NCBI GenBank assembly: GCA_964606085.1
Contig: CAZSFD010000126.1
Coordinates: 1 to 10,803 of the forward strand
Source of the DNA: CAIQJJ01 sp964606085
GTDB taxonomy: Bacteria > Chloroflexota > Anaerolineae > Anaerolineales > UBA4823
Length of the DNA: 10,803 bases
Direction: 5' to 3'
Part shown: positions 1 through 6,449 of the stretch, in pieces
Numbering within the stretch: position 1 is the first letter of the stretch
Layout: every line of letters starts with the position of its first letter
Notes under the pieces: model-generated
Told to the model about the DNA's origin: nothing
Database searches by the model: none
The model's input: the letters and a program-made list of their open reading frames with translations, nothing else
Position numbers and translations under genes: made by a program

Positions 1-48
1 GGGGAGGCGGGGCGCGTGGGAGAGGGGGAGGCGGGGCGCGTGGGAGAG
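1..48. repeat. 24-bp tandem repeat, two perfect copies, coding
   Basis: Positions 1-24 and 25-48 are identical, and the next bases (49-56) begin a degenerate third copy. The period of 24 is eight codons, so copy-number change keeps the frame; on the minus strand each unit encodes an eight-residue Ser/Pro/Thr/Arg/Ala segment. The array may extend left beyond the window. A 14-base piece of the unit (GGGGAGGCGGGGCG) recurs at 1167-1180 inside the linker of the neighbouring lipoprotein gene. Confidence 0.9.
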
Positions 49-152
49 GGGGAGGGGGTGATGGGGGTGTTGCACCCGGCCAGGAAAATTACCAGGACGA
101 CCACGGCAATTCGGGATCGAAGGGTTGGGTTGTAAGGGCTAAAGCGAGGCAT
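1..152 (-). CDS. Lipoprotein with Pro/Ser-rich linker, N-terminal fragment (3' end outside window)
   Basis: Reading the minus strand from an ATG at 152-150 gives an uninterrupted frame to the window edge (50 codons). It starts MPRFSPYNP, continues through a hydrophobic stretch at residues 15-26 (IAVVVLVIFLAG) and reaches a lipobox LAGC with the lipidated Cys at residue 27. This is a typical type II signal peptide, so the mature protein should be membrane-anchored outside the cytoplasm. After the Cys comes a Thr/Pro/Ser linker with a repeated SPTRPASP unit encoded by a perfect 24-bp DNA repeat. The neighbouring lipoprotein at 347-1369 has the same plan (lipobox, then SPSP/RPASP linker), so this may be a paralogue with an FGE-sulfatase or other exported domain; that domain is not visible. 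The ribosome binding site is poor: GGAG lies 13 nt before the ATG. The signal peptide and frame are clear; the function is unknown. Confidence 0.72.
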   Translation of the reverse strand, partial: MPRFSPYNPTLRSRIAVVVLVIFLAGCNTPITPSPSPTRPASPSPTRPAS

Positions 153-201
153 AGGTGAAAAGGGTCTCCAGAAAGTTAGATCAATCATCGTGAAGCAGCC
201 G

Positions 202-233
202 CCCGCCATTTCAAATGGATGAAAATGGGCGGG
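202..233. repeat. Imperfect inverted repeat (hairpin with one bulge)
   Basis: CCCGCCATTT (202-211) pairs with AAATGGGCGGG (223-233) with a single bulged base and an 11-nt loop. It lies between the FGE-domain lipoprotein stop (347) and the next minus-strand start (152). No T-run follows on either strand, so it is not a convincing terminator. It could be an RNA-stabilising hairpin or part of the repeat region next to it. Confidence 0.5.
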
Positions 234-238
234 ACACT

Positions 239-318
239 GTGGCGCAAACCTTTGGTTTGCGAACGTGCGCAATTCAACGTGCGCAATTCAGCGTTCGCAA
301 GTCAGAGACTTGCGCCAC
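239..318. repeat. Compound palindromic repeat with an internal 14-bp tandem array
   Basis: The outer arms GTGGCGCAA (239-247) and TTGCGCCAC (310-318) are perfect inverted repeats. Inside are two small hairpins: CGCAAACC-TTT-GGTTTGCG (243-261) and CGCAAGTC-AGA-GACTTGCG (296-314). TTGCGAACG (257-265) also pairs with CGTTCGCAA (292-300). Between them lie two perfect copies of a 14-bp unit, AACGTGCGCAATTC (262-275 and 276-289), and a diverged third copy (290-303). The element fills most of the 194-nt gap between 153 and 346, where I see no gene. It resembles a dispersed intergenic (REP/MITE-like) element; dispersal cannot be tested here. Confidence 0.8.
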
Positions 319-346
319 GGGCTATTTTCATGCCATATAAGCTAAA

Positions 347-1369
347 TTACGGCACGGCAGCGCGGGCACAGCGGAAGCCGTTGGCCTTGTAGGTGAGGAC
401 GGGCAGCTTGGCGAAGCGGTAGGTGGTGCGCACCTGGTTGGGCGCATTGAACCAGGCCCCGCCGCGGAAAATGCGAAAGTCGCCGCGTTCGGGGCCGGTC
501 GGGTTATCGGTCTGGCGGGTGTCGTAGGGGGAAATGTACCAGTCGGCCACCCATTCCATCACATTGCCAGCCATGTTGTATACACCGTAGGGGCTGACGG
601 CGTTGGGGTAGCTGTCTATTGGCACAGAATCGTAGAAGCAGCCGGCGAAATTTGCCAGTTGGCAGGTCGGCTCGGCCTCGCCCCAGGGGAAGGTGCGGCC
701 ATCGTCGCCGCGGGCGGCCTTTTCCCATTCGGCCTCGCTGGGCAGCCGGGCTGAGCGCCAGGCGCAGTAAGCGCGGGCGGCGTACCAGGTGGCCTCGTTG
801 ATCGGGTGGTCAGCGTAGCCCTCATCGGGCGTCCAGAGGCCCTCGCGGCGGTGGATGCGCAGGTCAGGGTCGCTTTCCTCCACCCACGGGGCGTAGCCTT
901 CGATCTGGTTGCCGTTGGCGTTGAGAAACTCGGCAAAGGAAGCGTTGCTGACCTCGAACTGATCGATATAAAAAGCATCCAGGTAGACGGTGTGCAACGG
1001 GCGCTCGTTGTCGTTCCAGGATGCGCTGCCCATGATGAACGGCCCGGCGGGGATCAGCCGCATGGGCAGGCCGAAGGTGTCGGTGATGAGGGTGGGGGTG
1101 AGGGGGAGGGAGGGCGCAGGGGAGGCGGGGAGCGAGGGGGAGGGGGGGAGCGAAGGAGAGGGAGATGGGGAGGCGGGGCGTGAGGGCGAGGGAGAGGGGG
1201 AGGGGGGGAGCGAGGGGGAGGGGGGGGGCGCAGTGGCAACGGGCGGGGTGGGCTGCGCCGAGGCGGTGGCGTGGGATGTGGGTGTTGCGCTTGCGAAGGT
1301 GTTACAGGCAGCCAGCAGCACCGACAGGCAGGCGATTAATACACGGAGCGGGGTTGATGGGTGAGTCAT
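347..1369 (-). CDS. Lipoprotein with Pro/Ser linker and FGE-sulfatase (SUMF1-type) domain, non-catalytic cysteine pattern
   Basis: A 340-residue exported lipoprotein. Residues 1-22 form a type II signal peptide ending in LAAC, with the lipidated Cys at 22. Residues about 28-95 are a low-complexity Pro/Ser/Ala linker, and residues about 100-338 form an FGE-sulfatase (formylglycine-generating enzyme, C-lectin-like) fold. Visible family hallmarks are IPAGPFIMGS near the domain start, RLPSEAEWEKAARG, FPWG, YGVYNMAGNVMEWVADWY, FRGGAW (301-306) and GFRCA (331-335). True FGE enzymes carry a copper-binding Cys pair shortly after RGGSW; here that stretch is RGGAWFNAPNQVR with no Cys. Sulfatase activation is therefore unlikely, and the domain may serve binding or another oxidation role, as in many bacterial FGE-domain proteins. 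The start is set by the signal peptide and by AGGA four bases before the ATG. It follows the phn operon but is separated from it by a strong hairpin. The fold assignment is confident; the role is unknown. Confidence 0.9.
   Translation of the reverse strand: MTHPSTPLRVLIACLSVLLAACNTFASATPTSHATASAQPTPPVATAPPPSPSLPPSPSPSPSRPASPSPSPSLPPSPSLPASPAPSLPLTPTLITDTFGLPMRLIPAGPFIMGSASWNDNERPLHTVYLDAFYIDQFEVSNASFAEFLNANGNQIEGYAPWVEESDPDLRIHRREGLWTPDEGYADHPINEATWYAARAYCAWRSARLPSEAEWEKAARGDDGRTFPWGEAEPTCQLANFAGCFYDSVPIDSYPNAVSPYGVYNMAGNVMEWVADWYISPYDTRQTDNPTGPERGDFRIFRGGAWFNAPNQVRTTYRFAKLPVLTYKANGFRCARAAVP
1083..1230. repeat. G-rich low-complexity tract encoding the Pro/Ser linker
   Basis: The plus strand here is almost entirely G with scattered A, C and T, including many runs of three to nine Gs. 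On the coding (minus) strand it reads as CCC/TCC/TCG-type codons giving Pro-Ser repeats. The imperfect internal repetition and G runs make it a candidate for slippage, recombination with the similar tract at 1-58, and G-quadruplex formation on the template strand. Confidence 0.75.
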
Positions 1370-1378
1370 GGCTTCCTA

Positions 1379-1384
1379 ATTATA
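1379..1384 (-). promoter_or_regulatory. Candidate -10 box for the FGE-domain lipoprotein
   Basis: The minus strand reads TATAAT, a perfect sigma-70-type -10 hexamer, nine bases before the ATG at 1369. No good -35 hexamer sits 16-18 bp upstream. If used, transcription would begin within a few bases of the start codon and the mRNA would be nearly leaderless, losing the AGGA motif. A chance match is possible. Confidence 0.35.
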
Positions 1385-1453
1385 CGCGCCGGAAGCTGCC
1401 TGTGGGAGATGGGCTGACAAAGGGTGTTTGCTGAAGCGGGCTGGCTTTTGACG

Positions 1454-1500
1454 TGAAAAGAGTTGGCCCGAAGGTTTTGCCTGCGGGCCAACTCTTTTCA
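1454..1500 (-). terminator. Strong hairpin terminator of the phn operon
   Basis: A perfect 17-bp inverted repeat: TGAAAAGAGTTGGCCCG at 1454-1470 and its exact reverse complement at 1484-1500, with a 13-nt loop. It lies 28 nt after the phnX stop on the minus strand. The transcript's descending arm ends in CUCUUUUCA, so the U-run is part of the stem and no separate U tail follows. It should end phn transcription and insulate the lipoprotein gene downstream. Its GGCCCG core matches the hairpin at 6510-6541. Confidence 0.8.
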
Positions 1501-1528
1501 TGGCGCAAATTGTGTCAATGGGCCTGTT

Positions 1529-2359
1529 TCAGGGGCGCTCCCCGTGTTGTAGCCGCAGTTCGATCTCGTCCAACACTTCAGGCAAATCCCAAATCCCATC
1601 AATCACAAAATGCGCCCCGGCGCGATAGAGCAGCGGCGCGATGCGTTCACGGGCGGCCTGGCGTTCGTCTTCACTCATGGCTTCGGATTCTTCTTGTCGC
1701 AAGCCGAGCAAATTGCCGGTCAGCGAGAGACCCACGCTCCACATGCCGGCGTTCAGGCCCTCCTCGATGTCTACCAGCGTATCGCCCACTTTGACGATGG
1801 CTTCATTGGGATAAACGCCCAACTGCATGGCATTCTGGTAGCACATCCAGGGGTAAGGACGCCCAGCGGGAACATCGTCGGGACAGATGATGCAATCGGG
1901 CGTGTAGCCGTGGCGGGCCGCTGCGGGGGCGAGGACATCCATCATCGAACGGATGTAGCCTGTGGTCGAGCCGACTGCGATATCCAGGTCGGCCAGTTCG
2001 TCGAGGACAGCTAACAGGCCGGGGATGGGGTTGGCGTAATCGGCCACGACAGCGGTTTGTTGGGGGATGAAATCGCTGAACAGGCGTTCGATGTCGGCTT
2101 CGCTGGCGGGCGCGCCGTGAGCAGCCTGCCAGGCGGCGGCCACGCCAGGCCGGGCCAGGATGGTGCGCAGGTGCTCCTTCTTCATCAGCCCCATGCCCGA
2201 ACGGGCGTCATCGGCGGTAATCGTCACGCCCTGGCTCTCGAACAGGCGCAGGAAAACGGCGGTGGGGGCAAACGAGCCGTAATCTACGGCGGTGCCGGCC
2301 CAATCGAGGATCACCGCCTTGACGGGGCCGCGGTAGGTGCGGCGAAAGTGAAATTCCAT
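1529..2359 (-). CDS. phnX: Phosphonoacetaldehyde hydrolase (phosphonatase)
   Basis: A 276-residue HAD-superfamily enzyme that hydrolyses phosphonoacetaldehyde to acetaldehyde and phosphate, the second step of 2-aminoethylphosphonate breakdown in the cytoplasm. Key residues match the Bacillus cereus enzyme with a constant offset of seven. The nucleophile region is LDWAGT (Asp19, with Ala where many HAD enzymes have other residues). The Schiff-base Lys is Lys60 in the cap motif MGLMKKEHLR. The Mg-binding motif VGDTLVD has Asp193 and Asp197. The signature GSTTGY (130-135) and the long PhnX-specific stretch around DDVPAGRPYPWMCY (161-174) are intact. The length is close to the usual roughly 270 residues. 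The start follows the phnW stop by one base, and AGGAGA, which overlaps the end of phnW, serves as ribosome binding site, implying translational coupling. It is the last gene of the operon, with a strong terminator after it. Very confident. Confidence 0.97.
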   Translation of the reverse strand: MEFHFRRTYRGPVKAVILDWAGTAVDYGSFAPTAVFLRLFESQGVTITADDARSGMGLMKKEHLRTILARPGVAAAWQAAHGAPASEADIERLFSDFIPQQTAVVADYANPIPGLLAVLDELADLDIAVGSTTGYIRSMMDVLAPAAARHGYTPDCIICPDDVPAGRPYPWMCYQNAMQLGVYPNEAIVKVGDTLVDIEEGLNAGMWSVGLSLTGNLLGLRQEESEAMSEDERQAARERIAPLLYRAGAHFVIDGIWDLPEVLDEIELRLQHGERP

Positions 2360-2360
2360 C

Positions 2361-3488
2361 TTAGTCTCCTAAATCCACCTGCATTTCGGTCAACGTCTGG
2401 CGGATGGCGGCCAGCAGGGCGCGCACATCCGATTCGTCCAGCCGACCCACGTGGCCGATGCGGAAGCAATCGGCGTGGCTGAGTTTGCCGGGGTAGATGA
2501 CGTGGCCCTTCTCGCTAAGCAGTTCGTAGAAGCGCCGGAAGCTGAAATTGGGGTGTGCGGGGTAGCGGAACGAGGTGATGATGTATCCCTGGTTTTCGGG
2601 GCTCAGGTATGCCTTGAAGCCCAGCGCCGCCATGCCCTTGATGCAGACCTCGTAATTGCGCTGGTAGCGTGCGGCGCGCCCGGCCACGCCGCCCTCGGCT
2701 TCCAGTTCGAGCAGCGCCTGATGGAAGGCTAACAGGGTGTGGGTGGGCGGGGTGAAGCGGAACTGGCCGTCGGCTTCCAGGCCCTCGTATTGCGCCAGCA
2801 AATCCAGGCTGAGCGTGCGGGCCAGGCCGCGCGTGGCGAGCAGGCTTTCTTTGTGGGCCAGGGCAAACGAGAACCCCGGCACGCCTTCGATGCACTTGTT
2901 GGCCGATGACACCAGGAAGTGAATGCCTGCATCGGCCAGATCGAGCGGGTAAGCCCCAAAGCTGCTCATCGCATCTACGATATAAATACACGAAAGCTGC
3001 CGCACCACCTCGCCGTAGGCTTCCACCGGGTTGATGATGCCGGTGGTCGTCTCGCAGTGGACGGCGGCGACGTGGCTGACCTCGGGATCGTCGAAGAGCG
3101 CCTGGCGCAGGTCTTCGGGCGTGGGGTAGGTGTCCTCGGCGGTTTGCAGCACTGCCGTGCGAATGCGGTGGATGGCGGCCATCTTGCGCATCCGTTCGCC
3201 ATACGCCCCGTTGATGACGATCAGCAGCTTGCCATCGGCTGGCACCACTGACGACAGCACCGCCTCGATGCCAAACGTGCCGCTGCCTTGCATCAGCACG
3301 GCGGTATATTCGGCTTCGTTATCGCCGCCCAGGGCCACCAACCGCCGCCGGATATCGCGGATGATCTCGATGAAGGCGGCGTCGCGCGAACCCAGGTCGC
3401 GCAGCATGGCCTGTTTGACCGTGCGGCTGGTGGTCAACGGGCCGGGGGTGAAGAGGGTTTTGTCTTTCCAGGAGGGGATGGATGGCAT
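2361..3488 (-). CDS. phnW: 2-aminoethylphosphonate:pyruvate transaminase
   Basis: A 375-residue PLP-dependent class V aminotransferase that converts 2-aminoethylphosphonate and pyruvate to phosphonoacetaldehyde and L-alanine. The N-terminus has the family motif LFTPGPLTTS (12-21), followed by LGSRD (32-36) and the cofactor-phosphate loop QGSGTFG (67-73). Asp172 in VDAMSSFGA fits the residue that contacts the pyridine nitrogen. Lys198 in SSANKCIEGVPGF is the expected Schiff-base lysine. Arg343 in CFRIGHVG fits the C-terminal substrate-binding Arg. Length matches the family (about 365-370). AGGAAG seven bases before the ATG supports the start. It lies 169 nt after the transporter ATPase, with an inverted repeat in the gap, and is immediately followed by phnX, which uses its product. 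Substrate specificity is inferred from sequence and from the phnX pairing; confidence is high. Confidence 0.96.
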   Translation of the reverse strand: MPSIPSWKDKTLFTPGPLTTSRTVKQAMLRDLGSRDAAFIEIIRDIRRRLVALGGDNEAEYTAVLMQGSGTFGIEAVLSSVVPADGKLLIVINGAYGERMRKMAAIHRIRTAVLQTAEDTYPTPEDLRQALFDDPEVSHVAAVHCETTTGIINPVEAYGEVVRQLSCIYIVDAMSSFGAYPLDLADAGIHFLVSSANKCIEGVPGFSFALAHKESLLATRGLARTLSLDLLAQYEGLEADGQFRFTPPTHTLLAFHQALLELEAEGGVAGRAARYQRNYEVCIKGMAALGFKAYLSPENQGYIITSFRYPAHPNFSFRRFYELLSEKGHVIYPGKLSHADCFRIGHVGRLDESDVRALLAAIRQTLTEMQVDLGD

Positions 3489-3534
3489 AGATTATCTTCC
3501 TATCAATTGAGATAAGATCGTTATGGGCTTTCTT

Positions 3535-3611
3535 ACCACGGAACACACGAAATACACGGAAAAACAGCCGCTCAAAAGGTTTTCTTCCGTGTGTTCCGTG
3601 TTGTCCGTGGT
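3535..3611. repeat. Imperfect inverted repeat built from ACACGGAA-type units
   Basis: The left arm (3535-3568) begins ACCACGGAACACACGAAA and the right arm (3579-3611) ends GTTCCGTGTTGTCCGTGGT. They pair over about 30 bases with a few mismatches and short indels. Each arm is made of degenerate copies of a CACGGAA/CACACGAA unit. It fills much of the 169-nt gap between the transporter ATPase stop (3658) and phnW. As RNA it would form a long hairpin between the transport and catabolic halves of the operon. No T-run follows, so I call it a repeat and not a terminator. Confidence 0.75.
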
Positions 3612-3657
3612 TAAATTTTCGCTTGTTTCCACTTATCCGGGCAAAATGGGTTTCGCA

Positions 3658-4710
3658 TTACAGCAACCAGCAAGCATCTGGTGAAAAAGTCACATCGAAC
3701 GACTCGCCAATATGCGGCGGTTGCAGGCAGCGCTCGTTGAACATATCCATCGAAACCGGGTGACCTTCGATGTCCACGCGCACGCGCACAATCGAACCGA
3801 GATAGGTGACGGCGTTGACGGTGCCGCGCAGGTTGTTCAGGCCTTCTTGCCGCCCGGCGTTCAGTTCTTCGGGACGGATAGCCAGCCGGATGGCGTGTCC
3901 GTTGAGATGGGCGGGCACTTGCCCGGCGCGCACGGTTTGTTCGCCCAGGCGCACCACGCCCTCGGCCCGGTTGACCCATTCCACCGGCAGCAGGTTGATC
4001 TGCCCGACGAAGCGGGCAACGAACTCGGTGGCGGGAAAGTTGTAGATTTGCGCCGGGGTGCCGATCTGCTCGATCTTGCCTTCACTCATCACCACGATGC
4101 GGTCGGAGAGCGAGAGCGCTTCTTCTTGATCGTGGGTGACATAGATGGTGGTGATGCCCAACTGCTGCTGAATGCGGCGGATTTCCAGGCGCAGCTCGAC
4201 GCGGATTTTGGCGTCCAGCGCGGAGAGCGGCTCGTCGAGCAACAACACCTGTGGGCGGATGGCCAGCGCCCGCGCCAGCGCCACGCGCTGCTGCTGCCCG
4301 CCAGAAAGCTGGCCGGGGTAGCGTCCGCCGAAGTTTTCCAGGTGGATCAGCGCCAGCATCTCATCCACGCGCGGCTGAATCTCTTTTTTGGATTTACCGG
4401 CCACCTTCAGGCCGTAGCCGATGTTTTCGGCCACGGTCATGTTGGGGAACAGGGCATACGACTGAAAGACCATGCCCACGTTGCGTTTGTTGGGCGGCAC
4501 GAAGGTGAGATCGTCCCCCGCCAGGGTGATCTGGCCCGCGGTGGGCAGTTCGAACCCGGCGATCATGCGCAGGGTGGTGGTCTTGCCGCAGCCGCTCGGC
4601 CCCAGGAAGGAGACAAATTCGCCGCTGGCGGCGCTCAGGTTGAAATCATCTACCACCGCTTTGCCAGCGCCGAAGGTTTTGTGAATATGGGAGAGTTCAA
4701 GATAAGACAT
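3658..4710 (-). CDS. ABC transporter ATP-binding protein, putative 2-aminoethylphosphonate importer (PotA/PhnT-like)
   Basis: A 350-residue cytoplasmic ATPase that would power the importer formed with the next two genes upstream. All nucleotide-binding motifs are intact: Walker A GPSGCGKTT (37-45), Q-loop Gln83 in MVFQSYALFPNMTV, signature LSGGQQQR (135-142), Walker B LLLDEP (156-161), D-loop SALD (163-166) and H-loop His193 in VTHDQEEA. Residues after about 235 form the C-terminal extension, with a TOBE-type domain (RLAIRPEEL followed by GTVNAVTYLGSIVRVRVDIEG) typical of the polyamine, iron and phosphonate ATPases of this class. The gene starts three bases after the stop of the inner permease gene, and a clear Shine-Dalgarno sequence is lacking, suggesting coupled translation. 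The ATPase fold alone does not fix the substrate; linkage to phnW and phnX makes 2-aminoethylphosphonate the best guess, which would make it functionally equivalent to PhnT. Confidence 0.93.
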   Translation of the reverse strand: MSYLELSHIHKTFGAGKAVVDDFNLSAASGEFVSFLGPSGCGKTTTLRMIAGFELPTAGQITLAGDDLTFVPPNKRNVGMVFQSYALFPNMTVAENIGYGLKVAGKSKKEIQPRVDEMLALIHLENFGGRYPGQLSGGQQQRVALARALAIRPQVLLLDEPLSALDAKIRVELRLEIRRIQQQLGITTIYVTHDQEEALSLSDRIVVMSEGKIEQIGTPAQIYNFPATEFVARFVGQINLLPVEWVNRAEGVVRLGEQTVRAGQVPAHLNGHAIRLAIRPEELNAGRQEGLNNLRGTVNAVTYLGSIVRVRVDIEGHPVSMDMFNERCLQPPHIGESFDVTFSPDACWLL

Positions 4711-4713
4711 GGT

Positions 4714-5511
4714 TTACCGTCCGGTAAGTTGCTGCTGGCTGGCGCCGCCGCGGCTGAAGAACTGGATCAGCCCCAGGCAGAGCCAGGTGAGGGCGTAGCT
4801 GATGATCGCCAGGGCGGCGGGTTCGTACAACTTGCTCTCGCCCACCTGGGCCATGTACGGCCCCAGCGCCGGGCGGAAGAGAAAATCTCCCAGGATCAGT
4901 TCGCCGATCACCGTGGCGAAGCAGATCAGCGAACCGCTCAAGATGGCGATGCGCAAGTTGGGGAAGATCACGTTGAACAAAATTTGCCACCAACTGGCCC
5001 CCAGGCTTTGGGCGGCTTCGGTCAGCGTGCGCACGTCAATCGAACGCATCCCTACGTCAATGGCGCGGAACATATACGGCATCGAGATGACGATATACCC
5101 GGCAGTGATCAGGATGTCCGTTTTGAAGGGCGAGAGGGTCATCTGGAAGGGGGGGCCGCTGAAGGTGCGCACGAGGCCGAAGACGTAGACGATGACGGGG
5201 ATGATGAAGGGCAGGATGGTGATGGTCTCGACAAGCGGGCGCGCTTGCGGAAGGCGCAGATAAATCCAATACACCGTTGGCACAAAGATCAAGATACTGA
5301 CGGCGACGGTGATCAGGCCCATGATGACAGAGTAGCGGAAACTCGCCAGGAATTGCGGGTCGGCCAACACGTTTTGGTAAGCCAACAGGCTGAGTTCGCC
5401 TTTTTTGATGCGCAGCGAGAAATCCAGCGTGCCGTACATTGGCAGGAAGAAATAGAGCAGGGCCGCTACGCCCCACAAGATGCCCCAAAAGTTGAATGTT
5501 TTCGTTTTCAT
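4714..5511 (-). CDS. ABC transporter permease, PotC/PhnV-like, putative 2-aminoethylphosphonate importer
   Basis: A 265-residue inner-membrane permease with the MetI-like (BPD_transp_1) fold. Six hydrophobic segments are apparent at about residues 9-26, 60-82, 96-114, 133-150, 185-208 and 230-250. The ATPase-contacting EAA loop is EAAQSLGASWWQILFNVIFP (165-184), with the conserved Gly at 171. It should pair with the permease encoded just upstream as a heterodimer and engage the ATPase downstream. Its ATG overlaps the stop of the upstream permease in an ATGA arrangement (5508-5511), and the ATPase gene follows after three bases, a tightly coupled block. Length is normal for the PotC side of such transporters. 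Substrate is inferred only from the operon. Confidence 0.92.
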   Translation of the reverse strand: MKTKTFNFWGILWGVAALLYFFLPMYGTLDFSLRIKKGELSLLAYQNVLADPQFLASFRYSVIMGLITVAVSILIFVPTVYWIYLRLPQARPLVETITILPFIIPVIVYVFGLVRTFSGPPFQMTLSPFKTDILITAGYIVISMPYMFRAIDVGMRSIDVRTLTEAAQSLGASWWQILFNVIFPNLRIAILSGSLICFATVIGELILGDFLFRPALGPYMAQVGESKLYEPAALAIISYALTWLCLGLIQFFSRGGASQQQLTGR

Positions 5512-6434
5512 AGTTTCAGCCAGCGTACTGTGCGGCGCTGTAACAGGGTGTATGCGGCAATCGTGACTGCCATGATCACCACCATGCCCAGGGCCAGGGC
5601 GTAGCCTTCGTTGGGGTTATTCAACACATCGCCGCGAATCTGCTGGCCGATCAGGATGGTGACGAGGTAAATGCTGCCGCCGGTGAGCGCCTGGGCGGTG
5701 GCGAAGGCCCCAAAGGCGCTGCCAAACAACAGCAGGGTGGCGCCCAAGATCGAAGGCCATAAAATGGGAAAGGCGATGTCGCGCCAGTATTGGAACGAAT
5801 TTGCACCGAGGTTTTCGGAGGCCTCGCGCCAATCTTTCTTGAGGCCTTCCAGGGCGGGGGTGATTGTCAGCACCATCAAGGGGAACTGGAAATAGGTGTA
5901 GGCCAGCACCAACCCGGTCATGGTGTACAGGCTGAAGCCATGATCATACGGATTGAACGGGCAAACCTGCGTTCCGTTGGCGGCGGGGAAGCAGATGGCT
6001 TTGAGAATGGCGGTGATGAAGCCGGTGCGCCCGATGGTGGCGATGAAGGCAAAGGCCAACGGAACCCCGCCGAAGTTGGCGGCCAGGCCCGAAAAGGTCA
6101 TCAGGATATTGCGCATCCAGCGCGGGGCCTTGCCCAGCGTGATGGCGTAGGCCACGAAAAACCCGAACACGCCGCCCACCACCGAGGTAATCACGCTGAC
6201 CTGGAGGCTGATGCTGTACGATTTCAACACGTAGGGATTGGAGAGGAAGTTGATATTGGCCAGGGTGAAGTTGCCCTGCTGATCGCGGAAAGCGCCCAGG
6301 AATAAATTGAGCGAGGGGAAGATCAAGAACGCGATGATAAAAATGAAAAACGGAAGCAGCCCCAGCCAATCGAGCCAGGGATTGGGCTTGCGAGGGCGCG
6401 GAATGGCGGGTTTCTCGGCGGAATTTGGATTCAT
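5508..6434 (-). CDS. ABC transporter permease, PotB/PhnU-like, putative 2-aminoethylphosphonate importer
   Basis: A 308-residue inner-membrane permease. A polar, Pro-rich N-terminus (PAIPRPRKPNPW) is followed by a first membrane segment at about 22-45, then further segments near 77-98, 110-135, 170-195, 225-250 and 278-297. The EAA loop reads EASENLGANSFQYWRDIAFP (204-223), with the conserved Gly at 210. An external loop around ICFPAANGTQVCPFNPYDHG contains two Cys that could form a disulfide; this insertion is not standard for every PotB relative. It is separated from the solute-binding protein gene by 128 nt holding two hairpin-forming elements, and it overlaps the next permease by four bases. 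No strong Shine-Dalgarno sequence precedes the ATG. Family assignment is confident; substrate is inferred from phnW and phnX downstream. Confidence 0.92.
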   Translation of the reverse strand: MNPNSAEKPAIPRPRKPNPWLDWLGLLPFFIFIIAFLIFPSLNLFLGAFRDQQGNFTLANINFLSNPYVLKSYSISLQVSVITSVVGGVFGFFVAYAITLGKAPRWMRNILMTFSGLAANFGGVPLAFAFIATIGRTGFITAILKAICFPAANGTQVCPFNPYDHGFSLYTMTGLVLAYTYFQFPLMVLTITPALEGLKKDWREASENLGANSFQYWRDIAFPILWPSILGATLLLFGSAFGAFATAQALTGGSIYLVTILIGQQIRGDVLNNPNEGYALALGMVVIMAVTIAAYTLLQRRTVRWLKL

Positions 6435-6449
6435 GCTAATGAAAAGAAT

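Noticed and set aside
202..233. Terminator for the FGE-domain lipoprotein
   Set aside because: The stem has a bulge and no T-run follows on the minus strand. It lies 114 nt past the stop with another repeat in between, so I list it only as an inverted repeat.
262..303. Short CRISPR-like array
   Set aside because: The 14-bp units are directly adjacent with no spacers, and no cas genes are in the window; this is a tandem repeat within a palindromic element.
990..1364. A Gly/Glu-rich plus-strand open frame
   Set aside because: It is the reverse reading of the Pro/Ser linker DNA. Low-complexity G-rich DNA gives long open frames in several phases.
3712..5604. A 630-codon open frame on the plus strand
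   Set aside because: It runs antisense through the ATPase and permease genes and into the next permease. Its translation is rich in His, Gln, Asp and Gly with no recognisable domain, while the minus-strand frames have full ABC motifs. It is a by-product of GC-rich codon usage.
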